Source: Inia geoffrensis
Taxonomy: Eukaryota; Chordata; Mammalia; Artiodactyla; Iniidae
Length of the DNA stretch: 64,000 bases
Assembly: GCA_036417435.1 (NCBI GenBank)
Contig: CM070905.1
Coordinates: 69,023,092 to 69,087,091 of the forward strand
Reading direction: 5' to 3'
The notes under the pieces were generated by a model. That model was given only the letters and a program-made list of their open reading frames with translations. It was not told the origin of the DNA and did not search any database. Position 1 is the first letter of the stretch, and each line of letters begins with the position of its first letter. Positions 24,370 through 36,849 of the stretch are shown piece after piece. Position numbers and translations under genes: made by a program.

Positions 24370-25579
24370 CTCTCTTTCTTCTTGTCTCTCTTTTCTAATC
24401 TAGAGTTCTATAGCCATTTTTAAAGTTATCCATAAGAAATGTATTACAGGATCCAAACAACAGACTTTTTTTGTTGATCCATAAGACTTTCATTGATTCA
24501 TACAACAGAACTCATTTATACATGAAAAAAAATCTCTGTAATTTTTAATTTCAGGAGTTCAAAATATGGTGAATATATAGCCCTTATATCAGACCACAGT
24601 CCTGTGAAATAAGAGGCAAAAATATTATCCCACAAATGCACTATTAATGACCAGAAATTGGGAGGGGAGTAAGTAGAGATAACCCCTAATTTTATTGGAC
24701 TGCATTGCTTTGTACTGGTGTAAAAATATTTGTTGAGAAGAAGAATGATGACGGATAGAGAACAAGAAGGGGGTTTCTCAGCAGACAGGACATTGAAATC
24801 TGATGCTTTGCTCAGGCTTTGTATCTCTGGCAGAGAACCAGATGGGAAAGGAGAAAACCATTTTATCCTTGTTTGTGTCTTTGGTGGCTAACATATGTTA
24901 CAAAAACAGACAACAAAAGCGGGTAGAGGAGACTACACTAACTGGTTTCTGCTACCCAGATGCATTTCTAATCCTTGGTCCCGGCGTGTGTGCAGCCAGA
25001 TTTAAAGCCACACAAATGGTAAGTGAATTCAGATGATTGGAGCCTTGGCGGAGGGCATTATTTTTTTAATGTCAAGTACTTTTCCTCAAAGAAAATCTTT
25101 TGCTTCTGCAGGCTAAAGCATGGTGATATCAATATTGAAAATTCCTTTTTTTTTTTCTTTTTTTAGTAAAATGCCAAGTATAACACAGGCAATCAGAGTT
25201 AAATTTCCTTGTAGTGCCTATGAGTACCTTGGAGCTGGGGAAGACCACCTTGGTGTGGGAAATGATTCATCATTCAGACAGCCCAGTCAGAACCTCTCTT
25301 GTAGTAAACCCTTCTGATTCAAAGTCATGGAGAAGTAATTAATAACTAACTAATAAGAGCTGAGTGTGACGACTTATCACCCATTTTTGCAAATTCAGTC
25401 ATTTAGAAATTCAACTGCATCTAGCTTTGAATCATTTCCTGAAAATATTTTACTGTGAACATAATTGGAGCTATTCTCATTTTTAGAAGTTATTTGTCTT
25501 GCTTTTCTTTAGATTTAGATGACTTAATTTAAATGATAAAATTTCAGAACATATAGAGGACTTAAAAATAATATAGTGC

Positions 25580-25730
25580 AACACTCTATTACAAAAGAGC
25601 ATAAAACTGAAGCTCGGAGAAGTTAAATTACTAATCCAAGTTTAAACATCTTAGAAGAAGCCCTAAAGTCTTCTCAGTTTCAACTCAGTAATCCTTCTAT
25701 TTTTCTATCATGTTGCTTTATGAGATATTG
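25580..25730 (-). repeat. MIR-family fragment, antisense
   Basis: Words in antisense MIR order: AAAACTGAAGCTCGGAGA, GTTAAATTACTAATCCAAG, CTCAGTTTCAACTCAGTAA and a terminal ATCATGTTGC. Confidence 0.6.
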
Positions 25731-26649
25731 CACTTTTTCCATCAAATAAAAGAAATCTATATTTTTAGAACTTTAACGGGAAATGATAACTAAGTGCTTT
25801 TTGACTACACTTCAAAATGAAATCCAGTTATTTAGAAAGAGCCCAGGAATTTCAGCTTTTACATTGCACTCATGGTATTTTAGGCACTTCTGGGGCTTCT
25901 TAGATCTCTGAAGCAATGGTCTGTGTCTTGTAGCCTGTAGTTTTCTATCAGGGTTTTATAATCTGAGGCCCATGGATGTCTAGAAGGGCCATTTACGGGC
26001 TTCAGAAGGCCAAGAACACCCTGAAGTGTCATATCAAATTTTATGAATATGTGACTATGGGTATTTTCTTGGGGAAAACTACTATTTTCATAATATACTC
26101 AAAGGGATACATAAGTCCCCAGAGGTTAAGAATCAATGTCCTAAACAGAGTGCTTTAGGTTGCCTTTGCCCTTCTTATTTATATTGTGTTTTTAGTTTCT
26201 GTATTATTAAAACTTGGGTTCTAATTTCCCACCCAGTCTTCAAAGATAGCAACTGTAACATTTTTTTCTGCCTATTTCGTGAAATCATTGTTTTCCAAAA
26301 AGACTGTTTCTTAAGCTGTTTTTACTTGTTTAATAATAAATTATTAAGAACAAATAAATAATAAAAGTAACAATTTTATAATTATAAGCTCCATCCATTC
26401 TATTGATTAACCTTTATCCAGCAGAAGTGCTCTGGACTGGATTTGCTGGAGTGGTCACAAACTCCTTATTTCTCTCTCCACAATTTATGGTGGCTGTACG
26501 GAAGAAGAGCTAAATGTAAAAGTAACAGAACAGGAACCATGAGTTTCATCATGTCATTTCATCATGTCATTTCCTCTCATCAAAACTAAAATGAACTCAA
26601 TTAAAAGGATATTCATAATGAACTAAATAAAGTCCAAAACATCTGGAAT

Positions 26650-26995
26650 TCAAAGCCGTTCACATTTTTCCTCAAGACCGATCCCAATGCTCTTTCTTTT
26701 GCCTCTAAGACCTTCATGTCCCATCCTGACCTGTTGGAATCATGCTCTACCTCCAAGACCTAGCTAAATTTTCCAAGCACTCTTCTGGATTTTTCCAAAG
26801 GGAATTTTGTTTTCCTTTCTCTGAGTACATATCAAGATACCACTACTTTTTATGTCGGTCCGTCCTATGTCCTAATTATTTGTGTTCATTTCTGTGAAGA
26901 CAGAAACTGGGTCCCACCCTTCTCGAAGTTTCTCACAGCACACACAACATTGGTTTGCACATAGTGATTTCTCAGCAAGATTATATTGGGTAGAT
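26650..26995 (+). repeat. L2 LINE fragment, sense
   Basis: Weak but ordered L2 features: CCAAGACCTAGCTAAATT, TTCCAAGCACTCTTC, the TGTGTTCATTTCTGTG segment, then GGTTTGCACATAGTGATT and CAGCAAGATT near the 3' end. Confidence 0.5.
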
Positions 26996-27033
26996 AAGTC
27001 AACTTTACTGCCCTCTACACTTCTGCCTTTATA

Positions 27034-27471
27034 GTAGTGGTTCTTAAACAGGGGTGAATATGCTCCCAGGGGACTGGTGGCAACATCTGGATATATTTTT
27101 GGTTGTCTCAGCTGGGGAAAGCGCTATTGTATCTACTGAGTAGTAGGTTTTAGTGCCGCTAACCACTCCACAGGGCACAAGACATTCCCCGAAAATAAGA
27201 GTTATCTGGGAAGCAGCCGCATAGCACAGGGAGATCAGCTCGGTGCTTTGTGACCCCCTGGAGGGATGGGATAGGGAGGGTAGGAGGGAGGGAGATGCAA
27301 GAGGGAAGAGATATGGGAACATATGTATATACATAACTGATTCATTTGGTTGTAAAGCAGAAACTAACACACCATTGTAAAGCAATTATACTCCAATAAA
27401 GATGTTAAAAAAAAAAAAAAAAAGAGTTATCTGGTCCAAAATGTCAATAGCGCCAAGGTGGAGAAACTCTG
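27034..27471 (+). mobile_element. MER20-like DNA transposon interrupted by an L1
   Basis: The left part (GTGGTTCTTAAACAGGGG, CCAGGGGACTGGTGGCAACA, ACATTCCCCGAAAATAAGAG) and right part (GTCCAAAATGTCAATAGCGC, GAGAAACTCTG) are one MER20 element split at 27210-27421 by the L1 below. The insertion site is the internal AGAGTTATCTGG word. Confidence 0.85.
27210..27421 (+). mobile_element. 5'-truncated L1, 3' end, inserted in MER20
   Basis: It has the terminal 3'UTR of the young-type L1, starting GAAGCAGCCGCATAGCACAG, with a G-rich tract at 27262-27290, an intact CAATAAAGATG signal and poly(A). The perfect 13-bp target duplication AAGAGTTATCTGG at 27197-27209 and 27422-27434 confirms a true insertion. 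It is antisense to AGMO. Confidence 0.94.
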
Positions 27472-27727
27472 TGTCGTGGGTGTGAATGTCTTACTGTGCT
27501 CTAGTCTTGTGTAGCTCAGGAGGGAGGCTCTGTATAATTTCTGTCTTCTAATTGGGAAGTTGGAGGAAGGGGTGCATTGGGGAATGAGCCTGGTAGTTAC
27601 TGCCAAGGCTAGAGGCCAAACATGAGTCTGGAGTGTCCTTAGAGTTTAAAGCCAGGAAAGTGAGTCCAAACATAATTTTTGTTTTAGTGAGGGGAAAAAT
27701 TAAGATAAATAACTAAAATAAAGGGGC

Positions 27728-27762
27728 TAACAACAACAATAACAACAACAACAAAACACACA
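27728..27762 (+). repeat. (AAC)n microsatellite
   Basis: Imperfect AACAACAACAATAACAAC run followed by ACACAC. Confidence 0.85.
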
Positions 27763-29267
27763 CAGAAAATCACAGAGGCTAGATGATGAGATAATTGAAT
27801 TATGATAATCATCGGCAGCTGAATTTCTTGAATTATCTTTATGCTCTCTTAGCACCAGTTTGTGTGGGCTTCAGTTTCAATGAAATCAATCAGAAATAGA
27901 AAATGTAGTTTCCATGTCATCAAGTATTTTTGAAATTTCCTTTGAGAGTTCTCATGACACCCACACCCCACCCACCCTCCAGTTACACTTTGAGTGAGCT
28001 GGATAACTTACAAGTCTAAAAGAGTGATGACACCTTCATAGTACGTAGGTTACCAGCCTGAAATCATTTGGCTTTGGCAATTGATAAACTAAGTACACGT
28101 GGTAAATCAAATATTTAAATGTCTATTATGAACCAATTGCAATTAATTCTTTCCATGATATAGTTCTCAGAGGTTTTCTCACTACCTTACATTACATGAA
28201 AAACATACCTCAATAGGTCTTTCCAATTGAAATTGAAAAATCACTTAGAGTTGAACTCTACAAGCATCAAAGTAAGTGTTCTAAATTAGTGTCGTCTGAA
28301 ATTATTTCTTATAAAAGTAACTTAGTCCATTCTATACATTTCTTAATTAGTTTCACAGATTCTTCTGATTGGGAAACATGGGTTAGATTTTTATAGTTCA
28401 CTTAAGAATACAGAAATAATTACCGGATGGTCAAGTTGGATGACAAGATTTCCTTTCAACAAAAGTGATTAATTCAAGAGAAAAGTATTTCGTTTGTCTG
28501 TATTGCTTAGAAAATTGCCTCCTCTCACCTCACTTTGACTATTGAGGATAGGGAAGAGACTTTCTAAATCTAATTTTAAAAACTCTAATTCTATTTTCTG
28601 CAGTTTTTCTATCTGCAGAGTGGCACCAAAATGCTAAAATGTATTATTGAAAGGCGACAGAAATCCTTGTAACAACTTACTTTTAAGAAAGAAGGCATGA
28701 GCTTACAGTTATTTGTAAAGTTCTTTCCAAATAAGAGATGCTTACAAATATTCACGCATCCTGTCTGAGAGGAAAAAAAATTATAATAGGGAAAATATGT
28801 CTTAAAAAGCATGTGCTTTACAGAATTCTCATTATAAAAACGAATGTGCTAACAATATGATAAATGCTGAGGGGTGACTGGGTTGAGGGTGAAGTGAAAT
28901 GAAATCTCCGTAGCAGAAAAATGCCTGCATTCAGATGAGCGTAGGTTACAGTGATGACATTGACTCTAAGTAATCAAGACTTCTCCTTACAGCATCATGT
29001 GTGATTGATGTTCCAGAGGGAACCATACCACTGCAGGCCTCTGGGTTTCACTGCATCAGTATTTAAGGGAAACGCTAAGCCAGCTCCCAATACATTTATC
29101 ATCTGATATAAAAATCATTGTCATGTTATATTTAACTAAGAAACATAAGCTTGAAGTGCAGACTAAAAACAGCAAAACTTTTCAGGTAAATTAGTGGCAA
29201 GGTTCAGTGCAAACCCAAACTAAAATTAAATGGACTAACATATTACGATTACTTGCCTTTTTCTTGT

Positions 29268-29412
29268 CTAATTTTCTTTCTTTCTTCCTCCTTCCTTTTT
29301 TCCTTCCTTCCCGTCTCTCTCTTTTTAACTTTTTCCTTCTTTCTTTCAACTACCTACCTATCTATCTATCTGTCTATCTGCCTTTCTACCTATCTATGTA
29401 TATGTGTATGCA
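29268..29412 (+). repeat. Pyrimidine-rich tract grading into (CTAT)n
   Basis: TTCT/TTCC runs from 29270 to 29345, then about six CTAT/CTAC tetranucleotides near 29350-29400, ending in an alternating GTATATGTG stretch. The two overlapping ORFs here are low-complexity artefacts. Confidence 0.88.
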
Positions 29413-29789
29413 TAGGTGTTTTTGTATTAAAAATTTGGAGAATCTTTTATTTGGAAAGATCTTTACAATTAACTATAGGCTCATGCATATCTTTTTGAAA
29501 AGTAAGTGATTATAAATATTTCTATGACCTTTCAATAATGCCTTCCAGTATTTTAGTCCCATTTACAGATTAAAAAACCTGAAGGACAAAAATATTAATG
29601 TATATACATATATTTATTTCTATTAAATATATTTATTATATATACTAAATATTAAATACAAACTCAAATACCAATCAATGACAATTTTACATACCAAACT
29701 ACCACTAAGGTTTTCTATTAGGGTTGGAAATAATCTGTTTCAGAGGATTAAAACCTGTATTTATAAGTCCTTATCAAAGTCTTTTATTA

Positions 29790-29996
29790 GGGCTTCCCTG
29801 GTGGCGCAGTGGTTGAGAGTCCGCCTGCCGATGCAGGGGACACGGGTTCGTGCCCCGGTCCGGGAGGATCCCACATGCCGCGGAGTGGCTGGGCCCGTGA
29901 GCCATGGCCGCTGAGCCTGCGTGTCCGGAGCCTGTGCTCCGCAATGGGAGAGGCCACAACAGTGAGAGGTCCGTGTACCGCAAAAAAAAAAAAAAA
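29790..29996 (+). mobile_element. CHR-type SINE, young copy, sense
   Basis: A complete short-form CHR element with intact box A (TGGCGCAGTGG) and box B (GGTTCGTGCCC), ending in an A18 tail. The perfect 14-bp duplication AAAGTCTTTTATTA flanks it at 29776-29789 and 29997-30010. Conserved CpGs and a pure A tail suggest it is recent. Confidence 0.95.
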
Positions 29997-30574
29997 AAAG
30001 TCTTTTATTAAAAGCTACTTGCAGAATAATCAGAGCAAGAAGTCTCTGGTCAGGGATTCCGTTCATTCTGCAAACATTTATTGAATTTCTATGAACTTTA
30101 CTAGGTTTTAGAAGCAAAAAGAAATAAACTGATATGCAGGTACTTCACATAGGAAGCTTATTTACAGCCCAACGGTCCCTTCAATGGAAAGGTAAAGCTA
30201 TTTCAGAAACAAAGCTTTTCTAAAAACTTATCTTTCTCGTAAAATTTTGTGATTTGGGGGGAAGGGTGAGAAAATCATTCCTTTTTTGTTTTGTTTTGTT
30301 TTGAATTACAATGCACAGCAGAGACATTTGAGCTTACAATAAATTTGAATGTGTAACTGGCACAAGAGTTATTTAACAAGAAGAAAATCGAGTTCCTTTT
30401 CCAGGTCTCAAGCTAAAAATTACCCTTAATAGAGATATATGCTTTTGCTTAGTTTTCTATAGTGCTGCTTTGCAAACAGTCCCATTGTTTGTTGCCAGAG
30501 AATGCTGTAGAGAATTCTCCCTGGTTCATAAACTTCATCTGACTGTATGGAAATTAAAATAACCTATGTGGGTT

Positions 30575-30665
30575 TCATTTATTCAATAGATATTTACTGA
30601 GTGCATATTTTATGGAAAGTACTGTGTTAAGATCTTTTGAAAGGTTACAGAGTAAAACAATGTAA
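30575..30665 (-). repeat. L2 3'-end fragment, antisense
   Basis: CATTTATTCAATAGATATTTACTGAG followed by ATGGAAAGTACTGTG and AGAGTAAAACAATG is the antisense L2 terminus pattern. Confidence 0.5.
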
Positions 30666-30738
30666 ATTACAATTTATTAGCAGGTAGTTTATTAATTTAA
30701 AGGTAGAATGAATGACAATGTTAGATTTTTATTGTTTG

Positions 30739-30770
30739 CATATATATATATATATATTTATTTATTTATG
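30739..30770. repeat. (TA)n microsatellite
   Basis: About nine TA dinucleotides followed by TTTATTTATTTATG. Confidence 0.88.
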
Positions 30771-31615
30771 TATGAATAGGTTTTTCTCTCTCAAGAAAAT
30801 CTATAGCAATTCCTCACTTAAAGTTTTAGAAAAAGGATAAAATCCATAAACACTACAAGTCAACATATTAAAATAATTTTACTTCTTGTTCTGAATTAGT
30901 TGATCTTTAAACACCCATTGTTTTCCTTATTAAAAACTTAATCAATCTGAACATTTATGGATAAATTTATACTGTACAGCATCTGGTGATGAAATGTAAA
31001 AATAAAATCTTAATTATATCCCCCACTAGATCTGCTGTGTTAATTCAAGACAACACATTCAAGTATTTAGACAGATGGTAGTGGAGGCCATATTAGCCTC
31101 TGATTTCTCTACAGGGAAGCAAGAGAAAGCAGAGCTCTTAGGATCTGGGCTTGTCTGCCTACTTTCACACTTTGAAATCCTCGACAAATGCTGATTTATT
31201 CAGAGCCAAATGTTTTCCTATCTGATTAGGCAGTTTTCTACTTCAGTAAGCATGTAATATGGAGGTAGCTGAATTTCCACACTAAGGAGTGAAAAAACAA
31301 TATTTATAGTTTGGAAATAAAACAATCTGGAGGAATCAGGACTGTTGGGATCATAAAGAGCTTCATAGGGAGTAAATTTTTGATGAATCCATACCATAGG
31401 GTTAAAGAGTTAAAAGGTTGGTTTTAAGAAGAATGAGACTAGGCTATGTTTATACAATAAACAAGGGTTTTAAAGAACTGTGTTTGTAATAAATTACCTT
31501 GAAGGCTGACTCTTGTCACTTATGATTGTATTATTCCTCAAACAAGAGGACAAGAGGTGGACAAGTTAGCATTCTATTTGAATCCATCTCAGCTTACATT
31601 TTGAGTAACACTTTT

Positions 31616-31823
31616 TTTTTTTTTTTTTTTTGCGATACGCAGGCCTCTCACTGTTGTGGCCTCTCCCGTTGCGGAGCACAGGCTCTGGACGCGCAGGCTC
31701 AGCGGCCATGGCTCACGGTCCCAGCCGCTCCACGGCATGTGGGATCTTCCCGGACCGGGGCACGAACCCGTGTCCCCTGCATCGGCAGGCGGATTCTCAA
31801 CCACTGCGCCACCAGGGAAGCCC
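31616..31823 (-). mobile_element. CHR-type SINE, antisense to window
   Basis: The reverse complement of the short-form CHR element, beginning with a T tail and ending CACCAGGGAAGCCC. The direct repeat TTGAGTAACACTTTT flanks it (about 31601-31615 and 31824-31838). It is 1.6 kb from, and inverted relative to, the near-identical copy at 29790. The ORFs on both strands here are SINE sequence. Confidence 0.95.
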
Positions 31824-32559
31824 TTGAGTAACACTTTTAACTTTTCCTTAGAAAAATGAATGTAAGTAGCTGCTGAATGTGTTCCTTCAAAGGGAGGTGG
31901 ATTCCAAGTGACTTTTTTTAAAGCAACACCGATTAAACTGACCAAAGAAAAATGGGAAATATTCATAAGCATAACTATGTAAAACTTCATTCTTGTGTAA
32001 CATCATTTTATATTTACCAATTTGGTCACTCAGTGAGAAAAGGAACCACATTGTTATTAGTGGTAGTAACATCATGTTAAAAGAAGGTAACTGACAAACT
32101 GAGAGTTCAGGTAGTTCTTACACAAACTCCAAATGTTTGGCTCATTCTAAGGCTCAGTACATTGTGTCTGCCATGATGATCATATTCCCAATTTCAGTGT
32201 CGCTTTTACATTCATTAATCAACAAATGTCAGTGATTATTGACCACGTACCTGGCAGTTTCTAAGCACTAGATATAAATCTGCTTTTTATTGTTTACAAT
32301 CTCATAGGTCAGATCTCCTGTCACTCATTATAAATTATAGTCTGTTAAATATTTGTAAATACCAAATGCTTAAAGTCAAATATCACATCATGATTTCTCA
32401 ATTAGTTGTTTGGAAGCTACAAGTATCTGTTTGTCATAAATTAATTTGCCCTGTTCCTATTTACATATTTTCCTTCTAAGGACAAGCTAAAGGACAACTT
32501 CTCCCCTTGTCCCTCAGAATTTATTAAAGATTTATTTATTTTTTAACTGTACATCATGT

Positions 32560-32882
32560 CTTAGTCAGTTTGGGATGCTGTAACTAAATACAATAGACTG
32601 TGTGGCTTAAACAACAAACATTTATTTCTCACAGTGATGGAAGGGAAGAAGTCCAAGATTAAGATGCCAGCAAATTTAGCATCTTGTGAAAGCCACCTTG
32701 TTTCTGTATCCTCTCCTCTTTGTCTCTTCTTCTATGAGCACTAATCCTATCATGAGGGCTCCACCTTCAAGACTTGATTACCTCCTAAAGGCTCCATCTC
32801 CAAATATCATCACTTTGGGGATTAAGGCTTCACCATATGAGTTTTGGAGGAACACAGTTCATTCCACAGCACATCCTCTCTG
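32560..32882 (-). mobile_element. MLT1-family solo LTR (mammalian LTR retrotransposon), antisense
   Basis: Recognised from CTTAGTCAGTTTGGGATGCT, GGCTTAAACAACAAACATTT, GAAGTCCAAGATTAAG, AATCCTATCATGAGGGCTCC, ACCTCCTAAAGGCTCC and GAGTTTTGGAGGAACACA in order. No internal retroviral coding sequence is attached, so this is a solo LTR fossil of an ancient endogenous element. Confidence 0.75.
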
Positions 32883-33389
32883 ATCCAAATCTTTGTCATG
32901 GGTACTCTCTTCTTGTTTCTCCTTCTGCTTCTCTTCAATATGTACACATATTATAAAGAATCTGGTTAACATGATGAATTCATTCATTCATGAAAAAGGT
33001 ATTTACTGATAATCATCCAAGTTCAAGACAACGGGAAAACAAAGAGGTATAAAACATAGTCTTTGTCTTCAAGAAGTTTACTTTCAGCTCCTGCATTCAC
33101 TGTGCTCAAACTTCATCACAACAATGTTCAGTCTAATCTCTTGGGAGGCTTGCTCAAGTTTCCTACTCTTGCTCTCCAGAGATTTGGATTCTGTGGTTCT
33201 CAGAACGGGACCATGATTCTATATCTTGAGTGAGTAAGCACAAATAATTCTGATGCATGCGGGTGACGTGCAACAGTTACACCTGCTTCTATTAGCTCTG
33301 TCTCTGTGTACCAGTTCCAATATGCAGCGTTTGTTTTGTTTTGGTTGTTTTTTTGCTTTTTCATAATTGCTGTTGGTTGAAAGCGTATT

Positions 33390-33615
33390 ATTTTCCAGAC
33401 TATATACTTAATACATGCTATTTCATTAATCCTAATAACACTCTTATGGGGTAGGTATGACTACTTTCAGTTAACAGATTTGGAAGCAATGTCAGAGAGT
33501 TTAAATAACTTTACTAAATGTCCATACGCATTCATTCAACAAACATGTCTTGAGCTCCTATTAAGTCGGTACCTTTTATAGTCTGGGAACACACTAGTGA
33601 AGAAGATGTACAAAC
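33390..33615 (-). repeat. MIR fragment followed by L2 3' end, both antisense
   Basis: The first half (33390-33525) has CTATTTCATTAATCCTAATA, ATGGGGTAGGTATG and TTAACAGATTTGGAAG, which is antisense MIR. From about 33530 the sequence CATTCATTCAACAAACATG with CTTGAGCTCCTATTAAG and CTAGTGAAGAAG is the antisense L2 terminus. Confidence 0.65.
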
Positions 33616-34099
33616 CTCTAACAGAGGATAGACTTCTCTTTGACTATAAAACCGTATGCCATTATGTTTTACTACTCCCTTGTTCCTGAAATGTCTTTCT
33701 CTTCAATTCCAGCTATAGATTCCGATCTTATTTCTTGTGTCTGAAGGCCTCCAATTCCAATCCTTTCACAACAGGTATTTGAATATGGTGATCTATGAAT
33801 TTTTAAACAGTTTATTGATAATCTTCAGGAAACTCAGTAAAATTCTTGATATTTTGTCAAGTTTCTCAAGTTTCTTCCTTTGGCAAAGAGTCACCAGAAT
33901 CCAACAGTTTCTGGAAGGAGGTTGTGATCCTCAAAATGTTAGTAATAAAGGGTGCCAACCCAGGTCAGAAAACTGGAATCGCTCTTTGGCCCAGAGTAGC
34001 TGCTTGAGAAATATTTTTTGAATATATGAACTTCAAAGAGATTTATATATCTAATACATGTGTAAAAGCACTACTAATTTATACAAGAATAAGCAGGGT

Positions 34100-34640
34100 G
34101 GGGGTGAATTATTTTAAAAGGTAACTGTAGAACAGAAGATTTCTTCTAGAGAGAACATGTATAGGCTACTAGAGAGATCAAGGAGTTGAAGGTGACACCA
34201 GGATTTGATCTTGACACTGTCTTCAAGTAGCAATGGAAACAAAGAAGAACAGCTGATTTGAGGTGAGAAGAGCTGAAATGGAATATGTTTTAGAAATGTC
34301 GACTCAGAGTGGTGTCAAATATTCCTATGAATATGTTAAGTCAAACATTCAAAAGATAGATCTTAAATCCATAAGAAAATTCGTATTAGAGCTATACACT
34401 AAATATGCAATTACTTGAAGACAACCTAAAAATGGTGAAGTAAATTAAATTCTAAGAAGGAAAAATACTGAGAGAAGAAAAGAGAATTGGAACCGGAAAT
34501 TCAGGATGAAGTCAAACAGTAAGGGAGTAAGGAGAGCACAAGTGCTGAGAAATGTCTCAACTTATTTCAAGAACAAAAGGTTTATGATATTAGGTACTAC
34601 TGGAATAAGCACTGGATAGAAAAAAAGCATGAAAGTTGAT
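34100..34640 (-). repeat. L2 LINE interior, antisense
   Basis: Diverged antisense L2 interior, with AGGAGTTGAAGGTGACACCA, AGGATTTGATCTTGA, GAATATGTTAAGTCAAA and ATTCAGGATGAAGTC type words. Boundaries are approximate. Confidence 0.45.
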
Positions 34641-34699
34641 TTTTGTTAAAATAAGTATCTTTCAAAAGCATATATTTTGAAATAGAACTTACTCATTCC

Positions 34700-35480
34700 C
34701 CCAATTTCCGAAAGATATGTAATCATCACCCTCAAAAATTTACACTCTATTAGGGGAGATCCGGCATAAGTATATTCTAGATATAAATACAAGTATGTAC
34801 ACACATATGTTTGCTAATATCTAACACTAATAATTATTATCAACAAGTTACAGTTAATTGTCTATTTACATACTGTTGTTTGTTTTTATTAAAGTCTGTA
34901 TATATTTATACAATATATGTATACATACACGTAAATAGATGCTCACATAATAGACGAGGGACCCTTTCTGCTATCAAGGAACTCAGAGAATAATGGGAGA
35001 AGCAGAGTTAAGCAATAAATACAATACAGTGGTGTAAGAATTAAACTTCATCATTATTAACTGGATGCTTCCTGTGTGCAACAACTGATATGTTATCTCA
35101 TTTATGCCCTTGCAATGGAGCCCATGCTTTTTATCATTAACTGCCAATATGGTAATAGGACACGGGGTAGTGTCAAGAAAAGTGCACTCAACTTTAACTA
35201 AGGGGTGAAAAAGTGACATTCCAAAGGAAGTGGTAATGGAGTTGCATCGTGGGGAATGTCTGGACAAAAGGTATCACAGAGAGAGCCTATGCAAATACAG
35301 AGGGAAAAAATGTGTTGGGCATGCTTAGGGAGCAAAAAGCAGTGTGGTTTAACTGGACCGGTTAACTAATGGAATGAGACTGTAGAGTAAGCAGGGTCAT
35401 ATTCTAAGGGTGCTAAAATCTATGTATGTATTTAAGGTGTTTGATTCTATCTTAGAGGCAATAGAGAGCCATTTAAAAAC
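34700..35480 (-). repeat. L2 LINE 3' portion, antisense
   Basis: Contains ATTTACACTCTATTAGGGGAG near the start and, further on, AGTAAGCAGGGTCATATTC, TTGATTCTATCTTAGAGGC and AATAGAGAGCCATTTAAAAA, in antisense L2 order. It is old and rearranged. Confidence 0.5.
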
Positions 35481-35869
35481 TTCTGTTGCTGATGTTTGTT
35501 TCATGTTGGGCCTGATACTGCTTGGGTTCTAAAATGATCATCACAGTTGTATGCAAATATGTAGGAGAGGAAAGAGTCTGCAGGAATAGAAAAAAAAAGG
35601 AATTTTGCAGTAACCATCTATGTAACAGATGATAAGAGCATAAATTAAGGCGAGGCAGTAGAAACAAAAAGGGGAAGAGATGAAAGAGCTGTTTAGGAGG
35701 AAAACACAACAAGTGTACAATGAATACCTTAAGAGAGTGAAAGGGTGTGCTAGTAACAATTATGCCAGAAAAAAAAAAAAGTATATATTGGGGCTGCACC
35801 AGGCAAACTGGGATGTTACCAAGAGATGTGAAATAAATGATACAGGATTTTAAAGGAGGAAAGGAGGAA

Positions 35870-36090
35870 GAATTGTTTACCAGGTTTTGAGCCACAGATC
35901 TACTACAAACTAGCTGCAACAACATTAAACAAGTTCATCTCTATGTAGTTCAATTTCTTCATTTTGAATGGGGACAATAGGGTTGCATTAGTAAAAACAC
36001 TGTATAATCAAATAAGTACATCTTGTGACATACTTAGCATAGTGACTGACACATGGTCTGAGCTACATATGTGTTTGCTCTTAATAAAGG
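35870..36090 (+). repeat. MIR SINE fragment, sense
   Basis: GTTTTGAGCCACAGATCTAC, then CAATTTCTTCATTTTGAATG, GGGGACAATAGGGTTG and CATAGTGACTGACACATGG follow MIR order. Confidence 0.6.
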
Positions 36091-36099
36091 AAACACTTT

Positions 36100-36560
36100 A
36101 TGGAGAAGAGGGAACTGAGGTGGGCCTTGCAAAATGTATAGAATAGCAACATGTAGAAAATATAAAGAGGACAGGCACTGCAATGATCATATATCAGATG
36201 TATTTGGGAAATGGAAATGGTCTAGTTTGACTGAATTGTACAGAATGGAAAGTAACGGGATATATATCAGGAGATCTATTTGAAAGGCAGTGCGTGAGAA
36301 ACATAAAATGCAAGAAATTTAGACTTAGCTCAGAAAGCCATGGAACATCACCAAAGAATTTTCAGCAGGAGCAGCCTGAGAATAGATTAAATTTTAAGAG
36401 GGACAAGTAGATGTGTGTGAAGGTCACACAGCAGTTTGGCATAGGTAATATTACAACTGAGTTCTGTCTCAAGAAACCAATAGCCATGATCTTTTCACTG
36501 TGCCATATTGATTCTTTATGAACCCTGTGGCATTCTGCCATGCTATACTGAGATGTAATC
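36100..36560 (-). repeat. L2-like and MIR-like antisense fragments
   Basis: The segment GTGGGCCTTGCAAAATGTAT, GGAACATCACCAAAGAATTT and AGCAGGAGCAGCC (36115-36380) resembles antisense L2. Then AAGGTCACACAGCAGTTTGG and TTTTCACTGTGCCATATTG (36418-36512) look like antisense MIR. Confidence 0.45.
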
Positions 36561-36849
36561 AAATAAAAATTTTGTTTGAAGAAGTACGATGTGTGAGTAA
36601 TGGCAAAAAATTAGCTCTGAGGCAGCCATGTTCCCTATATAAACTGTAGAATCTCAATATTCTTAGCTTTAAAAGGGATGGCGTTTGCTCACAGAGTTAG
36701 TGAATATAAAAATCTCAGTTTTCTAAAATTGTCTGTTAAATTTCTGGTATGGTTTCCTGCTGCGTGTACTTCTATATGCTGTCCCCTTAAAATAAAGCTC
36801 CATTAACTGAAGTTATTTGAACTTACATTCATTCTTTACAACCTGTAAA

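Noticed and set aside
24803..25036. Possible extra host exon (77-codon ORF ending near a donor-like GTAAGT)
   Set aside because: It is on the strand opposite AGMO, with no homology I recognise. Kept only as an unclassified island.
27044..27385. 113-codon minus-strand ORF
   Set aside because: It spans a MER20/L1 junction, so it cannot be an old gene.
29790..29996. tRNA gene (A and B box present)
   Set aside because: The boxes belong to the tRNA-derived head of a CHR SINE. No cloverleaf or anticodon arm is preserved and the body is SINE.
35473..35925. 150-codon minus-strand ORF
   Set aside because: It overlaps old L2/MIR-like sequence and is low-complexity Leu/Phe/Ser. No homology is visible.
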